Shown here in pieces: positions 27,045 to 36,843 of a DNA stretch of 64,000 nt (the first letter of the stretch is position 1; every line of letters begins with the position of its first letter). Under the pieces are notes generated by a model that was given only the letters and a program-made list of their open reading frames with translations, ran no database searches and was not told the origin of the DNA. This DNA is from Mucilaginibacter pedocola (GTDB lineage: Bacteria > Bacteroidota > Bacteroidia > Sphingobacteriales > Sphingobacteriaceae): NCBI RefSeq assembly GCF_002013915.1, contig NZ_MBTF01000039.1, positions 272,766 through 336,765 on the forward strand. The letters run 5' to 3'. The position numbers and the translations under genes are program-made.

Positions 27045-29435
27045 ATGGTCAGATATCAACTAAAATTTGCTTTCAGGCATTTGATGCGTTCGAAGACTTT
27101 TACTGCGATAAACATAAGCGGCCTGTTCGTTAGTTTGACCGCTGTAATTTTGATGTCGCTCTATATTGAAAATGAGATGAGCTACGACAGATTCAACAAA
27201 AATGCAAAGGATATATACCGAGTTGTTGATGATAAACGAACGAACGCCTTAATGCAGCACGGAGCAGGTTCACCAGGCCCACTCGCACCTTTATTGAAAA
27301 ATGATTTTCCGCAGGTCAGGCATGCTGTTCGTTTCATTGACGGCGAGGCTTTGGTAAAGTACCAGGATAAGGTATTTGAAGAAAGGCATCTTTACTTTGC
27401 GGATCCCGAGGTGTTTCAGGTATTTGACCTACCAATGCTCAACGGTACCGCAAACCATGCGCTGACCGAACCTATGAGTGTTGTCTTAACTGGATCTACG
27501 GCAAGAAAATATTTTGGCGGGTCTGACCCAATAGGCAAAAGTATAATCATGAATAATGAGAGCCTGAAGGTGACAGGTGTCATCAAAGATATCCCTTCGA
27601 ACTCACATCTCTCTTTCGATATACTGATATCGATGTCCACCGCGCAGAAAAAAGATTCAGGTTATGACTGGCTGTTCACCAACTGGTACTCTAACAATTT
27701 CTACACCTATGTTTTGCTTAACAATACAGAAAGCGCCACGGAATTGAACGCACAATTCGACAACTTTGCTGAACGCCATAACGCTAACACGTCAAATACA
27801 AAGCACCATTACAGCCTGGAGAAATTAACAGACATATATTTGCATAGTGACCGGGAGAATCAAGCGGGTAAGACCGGTAACATCACCAGCCTGTACGTGT
27901 TTGCAGCTATCACGCTATTTGTCTTGCTTATAGCCTGCGTAAATTTTATTAATTTGTCTACGGCCCGTGCTGTCGAACGCTCGAAAGAGGTCGGTGTAAA
28001 AAAAGTGAATGGTGTCAGCCGCTCGTCGCTGATAATTCAGTTTTTTACCGAATCGTTTTTAATGGTAGGCCTCGCTCTGCTATTAGCGGTCGCAGCTTCA
28101 GCAATGCTAATGCCTGCATTCGATCAGTTCGCCGGTAAAAATATCCGGTTCGACCTGATGACACCGTTACATCTAAGCGCGCTAGCGTTAGTTCTGTGTA
28201 CGGTCGCCATACTCTCGGGTGTCTACCCGGCATTAATCCTGTCAAGATTCGATCCAATAGCCGCATTGAAAGGCACCGTGAGGTCCTCGGCACGGAGGAC
28301 TTTGATCAGGAAAGGCCTTGTCGTATTTCAATTTTCCATATCCATTGTTTTGATCATTAGCACTATCGTAGTCTACTCCCAACTGCAGTTCATGCAGCGG
28401 CATGACCTTGGCTTTAAACCATCTCAGACGCTTGTGATCAATTTTGAAGGCGACGGTACCGTGCAAAAGCAAAATAACTTTATCGTGAATGAACTATCGC
28501 GTGTGAAAGGCGTCAGATCGGTGTCCGCATCATCAGAAGTTCCCGGTTCATCGTTCTCTGGTGGTTGGTCGATGGAATTCGCGAAAAAAGGTGGAGATAC
28601 CATTCATGCGGAATTACCGATATACCTGACCGATTTTAATTTCATGAAGCAGTACAATATTCCGATGGTCGCTGGTCGCGGCTTTTCTTCGGCATTTGCA
28701 GCTGACAGCGCTACGTCTATGATCATTAATGAATCTGCCATGCGTAAACTCGGGTTCAAAAACGCAGATGAAGCCATTGGTGTGAATGTTCAAATGTATC
28801 CGAACGATGCCAAAATAATAGGAATATATCGTGACTTTCATTTTCAGTCACTACAAAAACCGATAGAACCTTTAGCGATGAGGATTATGCCGGCCAAATT
28901 CAGGGTGTTTTCTGTTGAAATGGAAACCTCCGACGTGAAAAGGACCGTCAGCGATATCGAAAAACTATGGAAATCGATCGCGCCGCAACGACCTCTGGAA
29001 TACAGCTTTTTAAATGAAAAGTTCGATCAACAATATGAAGCTGAGATCAAATTCGGCCAAATGTTCGGGCTGTTCACCACGCTTGCGATCAGCATCGCCT
29101 GTTTCGGGCTTTTCGGATTAGCATTATTCAGCGTTAAACAGCGGCGCAAAGAGATCGGCATAAGGAAGGTCATCGGAGCGTCCGTGTTCAGGATAACCGC
29201 ACTGATCACCAAAGATTTTATATCACTTGTATTTATCGCACTGGTCATAGCCTGTCCTGTCGCGTTGTTCGCGATGAATTACTGGATCAGGACATTTGCT
29301 TATCGAATAACATTAGGCTGGTGGATATTTGCAGGTAGCGGCTTGATCGCCATATTTATCGCTTTATGCACGATCAGTTATCAAGCGCTAAAAGCAGCTT
29401 TAGCAAATCCGGTGAATAGCTTAAGAAATGATTGA
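27045..29435 (+). CDS. FtsX/MacB-type ABC transporter permease
   Basis: A 796-residue permease of the Bacteroidetes type with two MacB-like periplasmic domains and two FtsX modules. The N-terminus (YQLKFAFRHLMRSKTFTAIN) precedes the first membrane helix; FtsX segments lie near residues 285-405 (CVNFINLSTARAVERSKEVG) and 680-790 (RRKEIGIRKVIGASV). It would work with an ATPase in export of a molecule or in envelope stress response. No ATPase gene is adjacent, which is common for this family. Flanked on both sides by relics. Confidence 0.92.
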   Translation: MVRYQLKFAFRHLMRSKTFTAINISGLFVSLTAVILMSLYIENEMSYDRFNKNAKDIYRVVDDKRTNALMQHGAGSPGPLAPLLKNDFPQVRHAVRFIDGEALVKYQDKVFEERHLYFADPEVFQVFDLPMLNGTANHALTEPMSVVLTGSTARKYFGGSDPIGKSIIMNNESLKVTGVIKDIPSNSHLSFDILISMSTAQKKDSGYDWLFTNWYSNNFYTYVLLNNTESATELNAQFDNFAERHNANTSNTKHHYSLEKLTDIYLHSDRENQAGKTGNITSLYVFAAITLFVLLIACVNFINLSTARAVERSKEVGVKKVNGVSRSSLIIQFFTESFLMVGLALLLAVAASAMLMPAFDQFAGKNIRFDLMTPLHLSALALVLCTVAILSGVYPALILSRFDPIAALKGTVRSSARRTLIRKGLVVFQFSISIVLIISTIVVYSQLQFMQRHDLGFKPSQTLVINFEGDGTVQKQNNFIVNELSRVKGVRSVSASSEVPGSSFSGGWSMEFAKKGGDTIHAELPIYLTDFNFMKQYNIPMVAGRGFSSAFAADSATSMIINESAMRKLGFKNADEAIGVNVQMYPNDAKIIGIYRDFHFQSLQKPIEPLAMRIMPAKFRVFSVEMETSDVKRTVSDIEKLWKSIAPQRPLEYSFLNEKFDQQYEAEIKFGQMFGLFTTLAISIACFGLFGLALFSVKQRRKEIGIRKVIGASVFRITALITKDFISLVFIALVIACPVALFAMNYWIRTFAYRITLGWWIFAGSGLIAIFIALCTISYQALKAALANPVNSLRND

Positions 29436-29660
29436 TCTGGAACGCAAAAGCTCATAGACTTGGCCGTACTGATGATTCATCATCTTTAAATCACAAAGCC
29501 GATAATTTAGCTCTTCATTTCTGATCCATCTGAACCGGTGGAAAGTCACATAAGGATCTTTGACCGGTCGTAGGATCTATATACAGGAAGACGATCTTTA
29601 TCTTAAATCTGACGGCAACCATCCTTTAGAGATAGGATATTTGAGTAAAATATCCCCATT

Positions 29661-30064
29661 TCAGAGGAGAAACTGGGGTAAATTGAAAGCCGCATCAAGT
29701 CCGCTAGCTTTGTCAAAATAACCTTTAACGAAAGGATAGATACGGGTCAGAGATCTGTCGTTTGGATCTGTACTAGAAGATATTATGAAAATATCGATCC
29801 TTTTTATAAATGATGAATGTAAGAATTCAAAAAATTGCAGAAACGTTCTTCCGCACAAGCCTGCCATTTCCATTTCTAAAAATATAATATCCGGTAAAAG
29901 AGCCGCGTTCTGACGCTATTCGATGAGCATTGCCAAGACCTGCTCAGCGGAAAGGCTGTAACTTACGCCCTTATAGGTGTTGTTATAAAAAAGTTTTTTT
30001 TGGAAAACGCGATGATAAATAGGGTCATCGTCGATCACCAGCAAAGTTGGTTAGCGGACATCAA
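29661..30064 (-). pseudogene. Broken single-domain response regulator
   Basis: On the minus strand LLVIDDDPIYHRVFQKKLFY gives the acidic pocket of a receiver domain, then a TAG interrupts after LAMLIE and the frame resumes with LPDIIFLEMEMAGLCGRTFL to RIDIFIISSSTDPNDRS, ending at 29661. The usual Asp in PDIIFLDMEM is Glu here. The start is also out of frame. It is a decayed CheY-like protein of the Bacteroidetes type. Confidence 0.6.
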
Positions 30065-30680
30065 CATTTATTTATATCAGCAATTTTTGAACCACTGATA
30101 TTCGACATATCATCTACACCCGGCGACCGCGCTGATCACGTCCGCCATGGCCGCGTAAGTACCGTTACTCAGCAGTGTCAACGCTGCCACTGATGAACTG
30201 CGGCGCTGGCCGAGCTGATCAGTAAAGCTGTAAATATAAGACGGTAAATTCTGCAGAGCGGCCGCGGGTCTTTTGAACGGACAAAAGTCATTCAGGGACG
30301 GGTTACCAGAGATATAGGCGACTGGAATAAGCGTGAGATTGTGCGTCCGGTATATCCACTGGTTAGACTGAAAATTAATATTTCCCGCGTTCCAATCATA
30401 CTTGTCGAACATGGGCTCTTATCTATCGTTCCGCTCCGATCAAGCCTAATATCCATAATACGGCCAATTGCCAATAACTTTCCTCTAGTCGACTATTAGC
30501 TCAAGTTATCGGAATGTGCATGCAGAACAAAATATTACTGTTTGATAAACCTTGCGAGCTGTCGTTAAGGAACGGAAAATAGACCAAGCTCTAAAATGGC
30601 CATACATGGATCTTGTACTAGATAAATATATCGCCTGATCGATATTGAATAAATTTATGATAGTTTTTGATTCGATTTAC

Positions 30681-30702
30681 TATTATTGGGTACCCAATAA
30701 TA
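30681..30702. repeat. Perfect 22-bp palindrome
   Basis: A perfect inverted repeat centred on GGGTACCC, with arms TATTATTGGGT and its complement. It lies 24 bases before the ATG of a short CDGSH-like relic and looks like an operator for a dimeric regulator. Confidence 0.6.
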
Positions 30703-30726
30703 ACCTTATAATGAGGAGTATTAATC

Positions 30727-30849
30727 ATGATATTGATGCAAAAAGCTCCCCCTTTTAAAGTCGTCGACCAGTCAGCGGACGCAGTCGCGTTTTGTTCCTG
30801 CGGTGCAAAGCGAATGGACATGCAACGTATCCGGCGCAGTTACCTGTAG
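30727..30849 (+). pseudogene. N-terminal relic of a CDGSH-type iron-sulfur protein
   Basis: Forty codons reading MILMQKAPPFKVVDQSADAV then AFCSCGAKRM. The pattern QKAP-x-x-V followed by AFCSCG is how small CDGSH iron-sulfur proteins begin, but the second half with P-x-C-D-G-x-H is missing. The frame ends at TAG 30847. A good ribosome-site-like AGGAG lies upstream. Probably a truncated remnant. Confidence 0.4.
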
Positions 30850-31100
30850 CGGACATTATTGTTCTTGCTGCCGCTAAGGCGTTACCAATGTTTGCGACGC
30901 GAACGTAAAAGATCGGTATTAGTTTAAAAGCTTATCCACACAAGCCCATTATTCACAAAAACACCATCTGTAAAGTGGTTCCATCAGCCTTCATCTAAAT
31001 AGCGGAGATGACGAAGCGTTTTCGGGAAGATATATGGAAAAATGAGTTTCAATCTAAGTGAGATGCGAGCGTATAAAATGAAATCCTTGATCTATTACGC

Positions 31101-31775
31101 TTATTTTTTTTCAAATGATGCCAGGTCCGCTTTAGTGGTGATCGTTCTCTTTTGATGGTGCTCAAAATGGAAATTCTCCAACCGTTGCAAAAGGTAAAGC
31201 AAATTAAGTTTTTCGGACTCGCTCAGGTCACCTGAGATCATTTTTCCAACATGCCCCATCTCGACGAAAACACGGTATAATACCTTACGGCCGGCATCTG
31301 TTATCGCGATATGTTTTCCACGCTTATCTTCAGCATTGTCCCATTGTTTGATCAGGCCCGCAGCAATAAGCCTGCGTATCACCTCCATGCCTGAAGTTTT
31401 TTCCTGGAGATTATAACTGATCAATTCTGTTTTGGACAGGTGTTCATGTGTGAGGAGGATGGCCATAGCAGTAAAATCCTCACCTGTTTGTAAAGGAGTA
31501 CCGTCGAGTGTTTTTTTGATATATGATTTAGCGTAGCGGCTCATATATACGAAAAGCCTTCCGATAGCATTATCAAGTTGGAAGGCCATGGCCTGAGCGT
31601 ATTGTTCCTCTTTCCCGAACCGTGGATCTGTCCTTGATAATTCGCCTAAAGGGCCACTGACCCTGCTTACAAGTAAACTTGTGAAATCTTGCAAGGATAC
31701 TTCGCGCCCGTCGTTTTCCTCCTCCAGTGTTTCCACTAAGTTGAGCAGTTCGTGAATAAGCGCAAATGATCTCAT
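31101..31775 (-). CDS. MarR-family transcriptional regulator
   Basis: A 224-residue protein with a winged-helix domain in the second half: helix-turn-helix (LSKTELISYNLQEKTSGMEV), recognition and wing (LIAAGLIKQWDNAEDKRGKH followed by IAITDAGRKVL). It is the last gene of the carotenoid operon, 18 bases after the MpaB-like gene. In comparable light-responsive clusters a MarR or MerR protein controls the operon, so it may be an autoregulatory repressor. The N-terminal 80 residues are longer than in most MarR proteins. Confidence 0.85.
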   Translation of the reverse strand: MRSFALIHELLNLVETLEEENDGREVSLQDFTSLLVSRVSGPLGELSRTDPRFGKEEQYAQAMAFQLDNAIGRLFVYMSRYAKSYIKKTLDGTPLQTGEDFTAMAILLTHEHLSKTELISYNLQEKTSGMEVIRRLIAAGLIKQWDNAEDKRGKHIAITDAGRKVLYRVFVEMGHVGKMISGDLSESEKLNLLYLLQRLENFHFEHHQKRTITTKADLASFEKK

Positions 31776-31793
31776 CTTATATCAAATACAAAT

Positions 31794-32864
31794 TTACAGC
31801 TTTTGTTTAACAACGACCGTTCCCTGGGCAAGAAATGACCGGTACGCCATCCGGTAGTTCGCAACCGGGTCACCTGCCGGTACTAGGCTTTTGAAGAAGT
31901 TAACAGTCCGTATCAGGCTGATCTTATATGCAGGCAGGTCAGGCGCCGTTATTCCTAATTGATCTGAAATTTCTTTTCCCAGCAGGTAGCGCATAAGTCC
32001 AAGAATATCATTTTCCGTTGCTTTGGTCTTATTGACGGATAAAATGTGCCTGGTCAATGACCTTGTAAGTTCGACACCATGATCTGATGCAGTAAATTGC
32101 CTTGCGGAAATAAGCCTATCCATTTTTTGCGCTTCCTTGGGGTTTTCGGATATCAGCTCATCCCGTAAACCAGTGAGTGAACCGATGACATTCCAAAGAT
32201 GAATGAAAGCTTCCGATTCTTCCTGGCTGACCGTAAAACCCAATAAACGAAGGCCGCGAATAACGATCAGGGAAAATGATAAGTTGGTCCCCGCAATATC
32301 TTCCTGGTTGATCGGCACCCCCCATTTCGGATCCCACTTTCCGTTACTTAAGACATGATGTCTTATCGCGGCATGCATGATCCTTACTTTTAATATCTCT
32401 GAAAATCCTTTACCGCTCTCTGAAAAAGCATCGGGCGCCATGACATCCCAAACGAACAGCGCTGTTTCGAACAAGCGTTTAGTGGTATCGTTCCTGATCT
32501 TTTCTGAGAGATAAAGGACCATCGCACCATTTGCTGCGTTGTAACAGTATGGAAGCGACAACAGTCCTAACAGGCTCATGATCATTTCAGCATGGTTGCT
32601 GAAAAACACCGCTCCTTGTTTCATCTTGCGCGGCTCGGCCCAAACTGGTAATTTTTTGGCATTGGCTATAAATCCATAGCCCTGATATGAATTTTGAAAC
32701 GTGATGAGGGAGTTATTGTCCGTCATATTGCTAAGCGCAGCCTGCAAACCCTGTTTATTCGCCCTATTTAATAGAACTTCGTCGACGAATCGATCCGCTT
32801 CGGCATCGCCTAACAACCGTTGGCTATCCATAAATGAGTTATCCAGCGGTTTTTGTCTCATCAT
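31794..32864 (-). CDS. MpaB-like oxygenase (DUF2236)
   Basis: A 356-residue helical protein of the oxygenase MpaB/DUF2236 family, which includes heme enzymes such as latex-clearing proteins. Visible features are GDAEADRFVDEV at the start, NSYQGYGFIANAKK, and His residues in AAIRHHVLSNGKW as candidate heme ligands. I chose the ATG at 32864 (MMRQKPLDNSF), which overlaps the upstream oxidoreductase gene by 26 bases. The substrate is unknown; fatty acid, carotenoid or terpenoid cleavage would fit the context. Confidence 0.75.
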   Translation of the reverse strand: MMRQKPLDNSFMDSQRLLGDAEADRFVDEVLLNRANKQGLQAALSNMTDNNSLITFQNSYQGYGFIANAKKLPVWAEPRKMKQGAVFFSNHAEMIMSLLGLLSLPYCYNAANGAMVLYLSEKIRNDTTKRLFETALFVWDVMAPDAFSESGKGFSEILKVRIMHAAIRHHVLSNGKWDPKWGVPINQEDIAGTNLSFSLIVIRGLRLLGFTVSQEESEAFIHLWNVIGSLTGLRDELISENPKEAQKMDRLISARQFTASDHGVELTRSLTRHILSVNKTKATENDILGLMRYLLGKEISDQLGITAPDLPAYKISLIRTVNFFKSLVPAGDPVANYRMAYRSFLAQGTVVVKQKL

Positions 32865-34116
32865 TAATTGGTTTTGTTTTAAGGATCTCCTCTGCCGCGA
32901 GGCGGCCACTTTTCATCGCAGCATTGATGGAACCGTTAGACAAGTGGTCACCACAGATAAAGCAGTAGTCATTTAACTTGATGGTATAAGGTTCATTACT
33001 TACATGCTGATCTTGCGGCAAAGCATAATTGATACGATATGTTCTCAGGTGTTGCCAGTTGAACGCATCCGGGTACCAAACCGCCATTTCGCGGATCACC
33101 TCTGCTTGCAGTCGTTCGTTACTGAAATGAGTAATATCTGCGACTATAGAAACAGATATCAGCGCACCACCAACGGTACTATAAGCTTTCGAGATCTCGC
33201 TCATGACCGCAACATTGTTTACCAAACGATGCTCCATCGTATTCAGCGCGATGACAGGTTTGTTGAATGGCGGTTTTGGGGCCGCGAAATATAAATTCGT
33301 TACCTGATGCCATTTTTTTACCGGCCTCTGAAATGGCAGCGGCAGATCCAGTTCGTTCGTGGCGATCAGAACTGACGATGAACGGTAGGTATTGCCCGTC
33401 ATAGTTGTTACGCAGTCTCTTTCTATCGAGCGGACCTTTTCGTTCAATATCAATTCTTCGGCAGTGAGGCCATCTGCCAATTGCTTCGGTATCATACCTA
33501 TTCCCTGAGCAGGGATGGCGGCATCACCTTCGCTGAACATTTTGAAGACGAACTCGAACATCCGGCTCGAAGTGGCCAATTCCGTTTCCAGGAAAATGCC
33601 CGTCATAAAAGGCTTAAAGAACCTGTCGATCATTTGTTCGCTAAAGCCTTCTTGTCTCAGATAGGCTAAAGTCGGTATTTCAGGAACTGAAAAGATCTCA
33701 TCTACGGAGGTTCCGCTAAGTTTCAACTTCAACCGTAACATTTTTAATTTGTCTGCAAGTGTTCCTGCCGAAGATGCTAATGTCTGAAATAAAGATAGCG
33801 GTCTCCGCAACGGATCGCCGATCTCGGAAACATCTTTGGCACCAAGGATCAGCGCCCCGGGATCGAAAGCCTTCAGATCCAGCCGATCATAGTCTAAAAA
33901 TCGTTTGGCTTCAGGATAGGCGGTCAGCAAGACCTGGAAACCGCGGTCCAGCAAAAAACCATCTGCCTGATCGGTCCTCACCCTGCCGCCGATACCGTCA
34001 GAAGCTTCCAGTATTTTAATACGAACACCTGCAGCCTTAAGCACTTTAGCCGCGGTCAGGCCAGCCAGCCCGGCTCCGATGATCAGTACATCCGTTCCTT
34101 TTTCCATGGGTGCCAT
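32839..34116 (-). CDS. FAD-dependent amine-oxidase-like oxidoreductase
   Basis: A 425-residue flavoprotein: dinucleotide-binding fold VLIIGAGLAGLTAAKVLKAA, then IGGRVRTDQADGFLLDRGFQ, and C-terminal FAD contact (YCFICGDHLSNGSINAAMKS). It belongs to the protoporphyrinogen oxidase/phytoene desaturase superfamily, in the branch that travels with folE, SDR and flavin reductase genes. The ATG shares its first base with the preceding gene's stop. The substrate is not known. Confidence 0.85.
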   Translation of the reverse strand: MAPMEKGTDVLIIGAGLAGLTAAKVLKAAGVRIKILEASDGIGGRVRTDQADGFLLDRGFQVLLTAYPEAKRFLDYDRLDLKAFDPGALILGAKDVSEIGDPLRRPLSLFQTLASSAGTLADKLKMLRLKLKLSGTSVDEIFSVPEIPTLAYLRQEGFSEQMIDRFFKPFMTGIFLETELATSSRMFEFVFKMFSEGDAAIPAQGIGMIPKQLADGLTAEELILNEKVRSIERDCVTTMTGNTYRSSSVLIATNELDLPLPFQRPVKKWHQVTNLYFAAPKPPFNKPVIALNTMEHRLVNNVAVMSEISKAYSTVGGALISVSIVADITHFSNERLQAEVIREMAVWYPDAFNWQHLRTYRINYALPQDQHVSNEPYTIKLNDYCFICGDHLSNGSINAAMKSGRLAAEEILKTKPINDETKTAG

Positions 34117-34754
34117 TATTGATCGAACTTCGTTGGCTGCACGCCGGGTTTAGCATAAGTTAACCGCCCGACAAATTCCGCTGAAAAATAACTATCCAAA
34201 CCTGCTACCGTCATTGTGCCTGCCTCCATATGGTCAATAGTGCCGTCGCCGGTGATCACCTGTTCGTCAAGCAGGATATGTGCCACTTCACCGATCAGGA
34301 TCGTGGTTGCATTCAGCTCCATATCGATCACTTCACGAAGTTCGAGGCCGATGCGCACTGTCGACTGCTGTACGAAAGGGGCTTTAAACCCCGGGGAATA
34401 TAGTTTTTTAAAACCGCATGCATCAAATTCTGAAACGCCGGAGGGATAGCTGGCACTGGTCTGATGCGCTAGTTCATACCAGTCCGGCAAGACGTTGTTC
34501 AAGGTGTATTGGCCCGTTGCGCGGATATTGCGCAAGGTATCATTGTGTTCCCGCTGTGGCCGCATGACCAACCCGATGAGTGGAGGATCTGCACCGAGGT
34601 GGAAGACGGAACTGACCAGGCAAAGGTTAGTGACCCCATCTTCTCCGGCAGTGCCCAGCAAATGAAGCGATTTGTAACCACCCAGGCTATTGACCAAATT
34701 GATGCGGTAGAATTTCTCCATCGCCAGGATCTCGCTGTTATTGATATGCTTCAT
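34116..34754 (-). CDS. Flavin reductase-like FMN-binding protein
   Basis: A 212-residue protein with the flavin-reductase split-barrel pattern: NLCLVSSVFHLGADPPLIGL, then VMRPQREHNDTLRNI and TGQYTLNNV. Such proteins bind FMN and reduce free flavin or act as small monooxygenase components. It is one base from the SDR gene and adjoins the FAD enzyme, to which it may supply reduced flavin. Confidence 0.85.
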   Translation of the reverse strand: MKHINNSEILAMEKFYRINLVNSLGGYKSLHLLGTAGEDGVTNLCLVSSVFHLGADPPLIGLVMRPQREHNDTLRNIRATGQYTLNNVLPDWYELAHQTSASYPSGVSEFDACGFKKLYSPGFKAPFVQQSTVRIGLELREVIDMELNATTILIGEVAHILLDEQVITGDGTIDHMEAGTMTVAGLDSYFSAEFVGRLTYAKPGVQPTKFDQ

Positions 34755-34755
34755 A

Positions 34756-35469
34756 TTAAGTTTTTAATTTGCCTAAACCACCGTCGATGCCGATCACTTG
34801 CCCGGTCATCCAACCGCTCTCTTCCGCCAGTAAAAATGCGATCGCCTGGCTAATATCAGCAGGTTCACCATACTTGCCGAGCGGGTGCCTTTTAGCAGAG
34901 GCTTCTTTTTTTTCAGGTGTGCTTAATAATTGTTTTGCCATTGGCGTATCTGTTAAGGATGGCGCTACCACATTGACGCGGATGCGCTGGGCAGCGAGCT
35001 CCGCCGCCAGCGATAAGGCCAGTCCTTCTACCGCTCCCTTGGCAGCTGATATACTGGCGTGGTACGGCATACCGGTACGGGCAGCTACGGAACTGATCAA
35101 TACGATAGATGCAGTGCCTGCCGCTTTAAGCATTTTGAGTGAATGCTGGATCAGCCGGGCCGCACCAAGAACATTCAGCCGGTAATCCGTTAAAAAATCG
35201 TCTTCCGACAGCCGGTTGAACGGTTTCAGGTTGATACTGCCGACCGCATATACCAAACCGTCCAATGTTTCCGGTAGAAAACCAGGTATTGCATCAAGAT
35301 CGCCGGTAATATCTAAAGGCAGGTGGTGCATACCTTCCCGCCAATCCGGCGATACCGTCCTGGATACGACATAAACCCGGGCACCCAGCTCGCTCAGCAG
35401 GTTGGCGAGTGACAGGCCGATACCGGAACTCCCACCGGCGATCAGAATATTTTTTCCTTCAAAGTTCAT
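34756..35469 (-). CDS. SDR oxidoreductase lacking the catalytic Tyr
   Basis: A 237-residue Rossmann protein with the SDR cofactor motif AGGSSGIGLSL, the NAG-like segment VYAVGS, the Ser in VLISSVAA and the Lys in ISAAKGAVEGLAL. In active SDRs the residue four before that Lys is Tyr; here it is Ile. A Tyr occurs four positions earlier (PYHAS). Cofactor binding should be kept but chemistry is doubtful or rearranged. It overlaps folE by four bases. Confidence 0.87.
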   Translation of the reverse strand: MNFEGKNILIAGGSSGIGLSLANLLSELGARVYVVSRTVSPDWREGMHHLPLDITGDLDAIPGFLPETLDGLVYAVGSINLKPFNRLSEDDFLTDYRLNVLGAARLIQHSLKMLKAAGTASIVLISSVAARTGMPYHASISAAKGAVEGLALSLAAELAAQRIRVNVVAPSLTDTPMAKQLLSTPEKKEASAKRHPLGKYGEPADISQAIAFLLAEESGWMTGQVIGIDGGLGKLKT

Positions 35470-36113
35470 AAGTTGATATAACTCAAAAATTCTTTCTTCG
35501 TCTCCGGTTCTAAAAACTTTCCGCTGTACTCCGCGGTGAGCGTCATGCTGTCGGTATCCTTAACGCCACGGCTGGAGACACAATGATGGTGGGCGTCAAT
35601 AATGACAGCCACATCATCCGTTTCCAGTGCTTCCTTGAGCATCATGGCGATCTGGATGGTCAACCTTTCCTGCAATTGCGGACTCTGGGAGCAATACTGC
35701 ACGATGCGGTTCAATTTGGACAGGCCGATCACCTGCCCGTTACTGATGTAAGCGACATGGGCTTTACCGGTAATAGGGACAAAATGATGTTCACAGTTGC
35801 TAAACACGGCGATGTTCCGCTCCACCAGCATCTGCCCGTATTGAAAAGGGTTCTTGAACAAGGCCGGCACCGGTTTATTGGCCGGGTCAAGCCCGCTAAA
35901 AATTTCCTTCACATACATTTTGGCCACGCGTCTGGGCGTATCGCGTAAGCTGTCATCTGCCAAGTCCAGCCCGAGGGCCTGCATGATCCCGGCGAAGTGA
36001 TGTTCGATCAACTTCATTTTAGCATCATCATCGAGTTCAAAGGCATCGGTCCTTAGCGGCGTATCGAATGCGATAGATCGTTCATTTTCTGTAATCGTAT
36101 CTTCTGTTAACAT
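35466..36113 (-). CDS. folE: GTP cyclohydrolase I
   Basis: A 215-residue FolE, converting GTP to dihydroneopterin triphosphate. Zinc and active-site residues are visible in SNCEHHFVPITGKAHVAYI, GLSKLNRIV and DAHHHCVSSRGVKD. In light-responsive operons of other bacteria folE supplies a pterin, for example for photolyase antenna or hydroxylases; no photolyase gene is in this window. Ten bases separate it from the cyclase gene. Confidence 0.95.
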   Translation of the reverse strand: MLTEDTITENERSIAFDTPLRTDAFELDDDAKMKLIEHHFAGIMQALGLDLADDSLRDTPRRVAKMYVKEIFSGLDPANKPVPALFKNPFQYGQMLVERNIAVFSNCEHHFVPITGKAHVAYISNGQVIGLSKLNRIVQYCSQSPQLQERLTIQIAMMLKEALETDDVAVIIDAHHHCVSSRGVKDTDSMTLTAEYSGKFLEPETKKEFLSYINL

Positions 36114-36123
36114 GTATTTTTAA

Positions 36124-36843
36124 TTAGGCCATTATTAATAATGCTTTCCTGTCTTTCTTAGCCTGACGGTATTGCGTTTGAAGTATCTGGTTATAAATCA
36201 TCAAATTGAGCAGCACCAGGGACATGCCATAGAATACATCCTCAACAGGGATAGTAAGGACGCGCAGGCCGAATATCTGTTTGGTGTCATACCAAACAAC
36301 GGGGGCGGCAAGCCCCGTACCGGTCAGCAAACCATTGACCAGCAGGAAAGGAAGTAAGAGCAGCAGATAGGTTTGGTAAAAGCGGGATAACCAGGAAACA
36401 TGCAGCACAAAGCGCGCTGCAAATATCAGTATCCCCAATGCCGCAAAAGTTGAGGCGGTGTACAGTTGCTTATAATGGAAGGCGGACAACAATATGGAGC
36501 TTACAACGAGCAGTATACTGAGCAGCAGTTCGGCTGTTTTACCGAACCCTTTTTGAGGTAAGCTGGCATAGGTAAATACGCAGGCATAAGGAATACACCA
36601 AAAGAACAATACTTCTTCTAATGGTAAATTGAAAACGAAAAGCCCGGTCAGGTAATCGGGGTTGAAACCCCAAACCTTCAGGTGCGTAAAATAAATGTCC
36701 CAGCAGATAAAAAGCGCCCCGGTGATGATCATAGCCGGGAATAGTGCGTGCCATTTTTTGTAAAACTTCAGCCGGGGGTGAAAAGAGAACAAAAACGGAA
36801 AGAGGAATGAAAAAAAATCGATCAGCAAATAAGTGAATCTCAT
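36124..36843 (-). CDS. Lycopene beta-cyclase, fused CrtYc-Yd type
   Basis: A 239-residue membrane protein with about seven helices made of two homologous halves. The conserved acidic motifs FNLPLEEVLFFW and LTIPVEDVFYGM occur once in each half, as in fused lycopene cyclases of Bacteroidetes. It closes the rings of lycopene to give beta-carotene in the inner membrane. It overlaps crtZ by four bases. Confidence 0.92.
   Translation of the reverse strand: MRFTYLLIDFFSFLFPFLFSFHPRLKFYKKWHALFPAMIITGALFICWDIYFTHLKVWGFNPDYLTGLFVFNLPLEEVLFFWCIPYACVFTYASLPQKGFGKTAELLLSILLVVSSILLSAFHYKQLYTASTFAALGILIFAARFVLHVSWLSRFYQTYLLLLLPFLLVNGLLTGTGLAAPVVWYDTKQIFGLRVLTIPVEDVFYGMSLVLLNLMIYNQILQTQYRQAKKDRKALLIMA

Larger units (their letters stand above)
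30065..31100. other. Gene-poor stretch
   Basis: About 1 kb without an intact gene. A 100-residue open frame at 30110-30412 (minus) shows no known family. The notable items are the palindrome at 30681 and the short relic at 30727, listed separately. It also covers the region downstream of the MarR gene, where no terminator hairpin was seen. Confidence 0.45.

Noticed and set aside
29436..30480. Possible coding fragments on the minus strand (30110-30474)
   Set aside because: The text resembles no family and the frames overlap; only the receiver relic at 29661-30064 could be supported.
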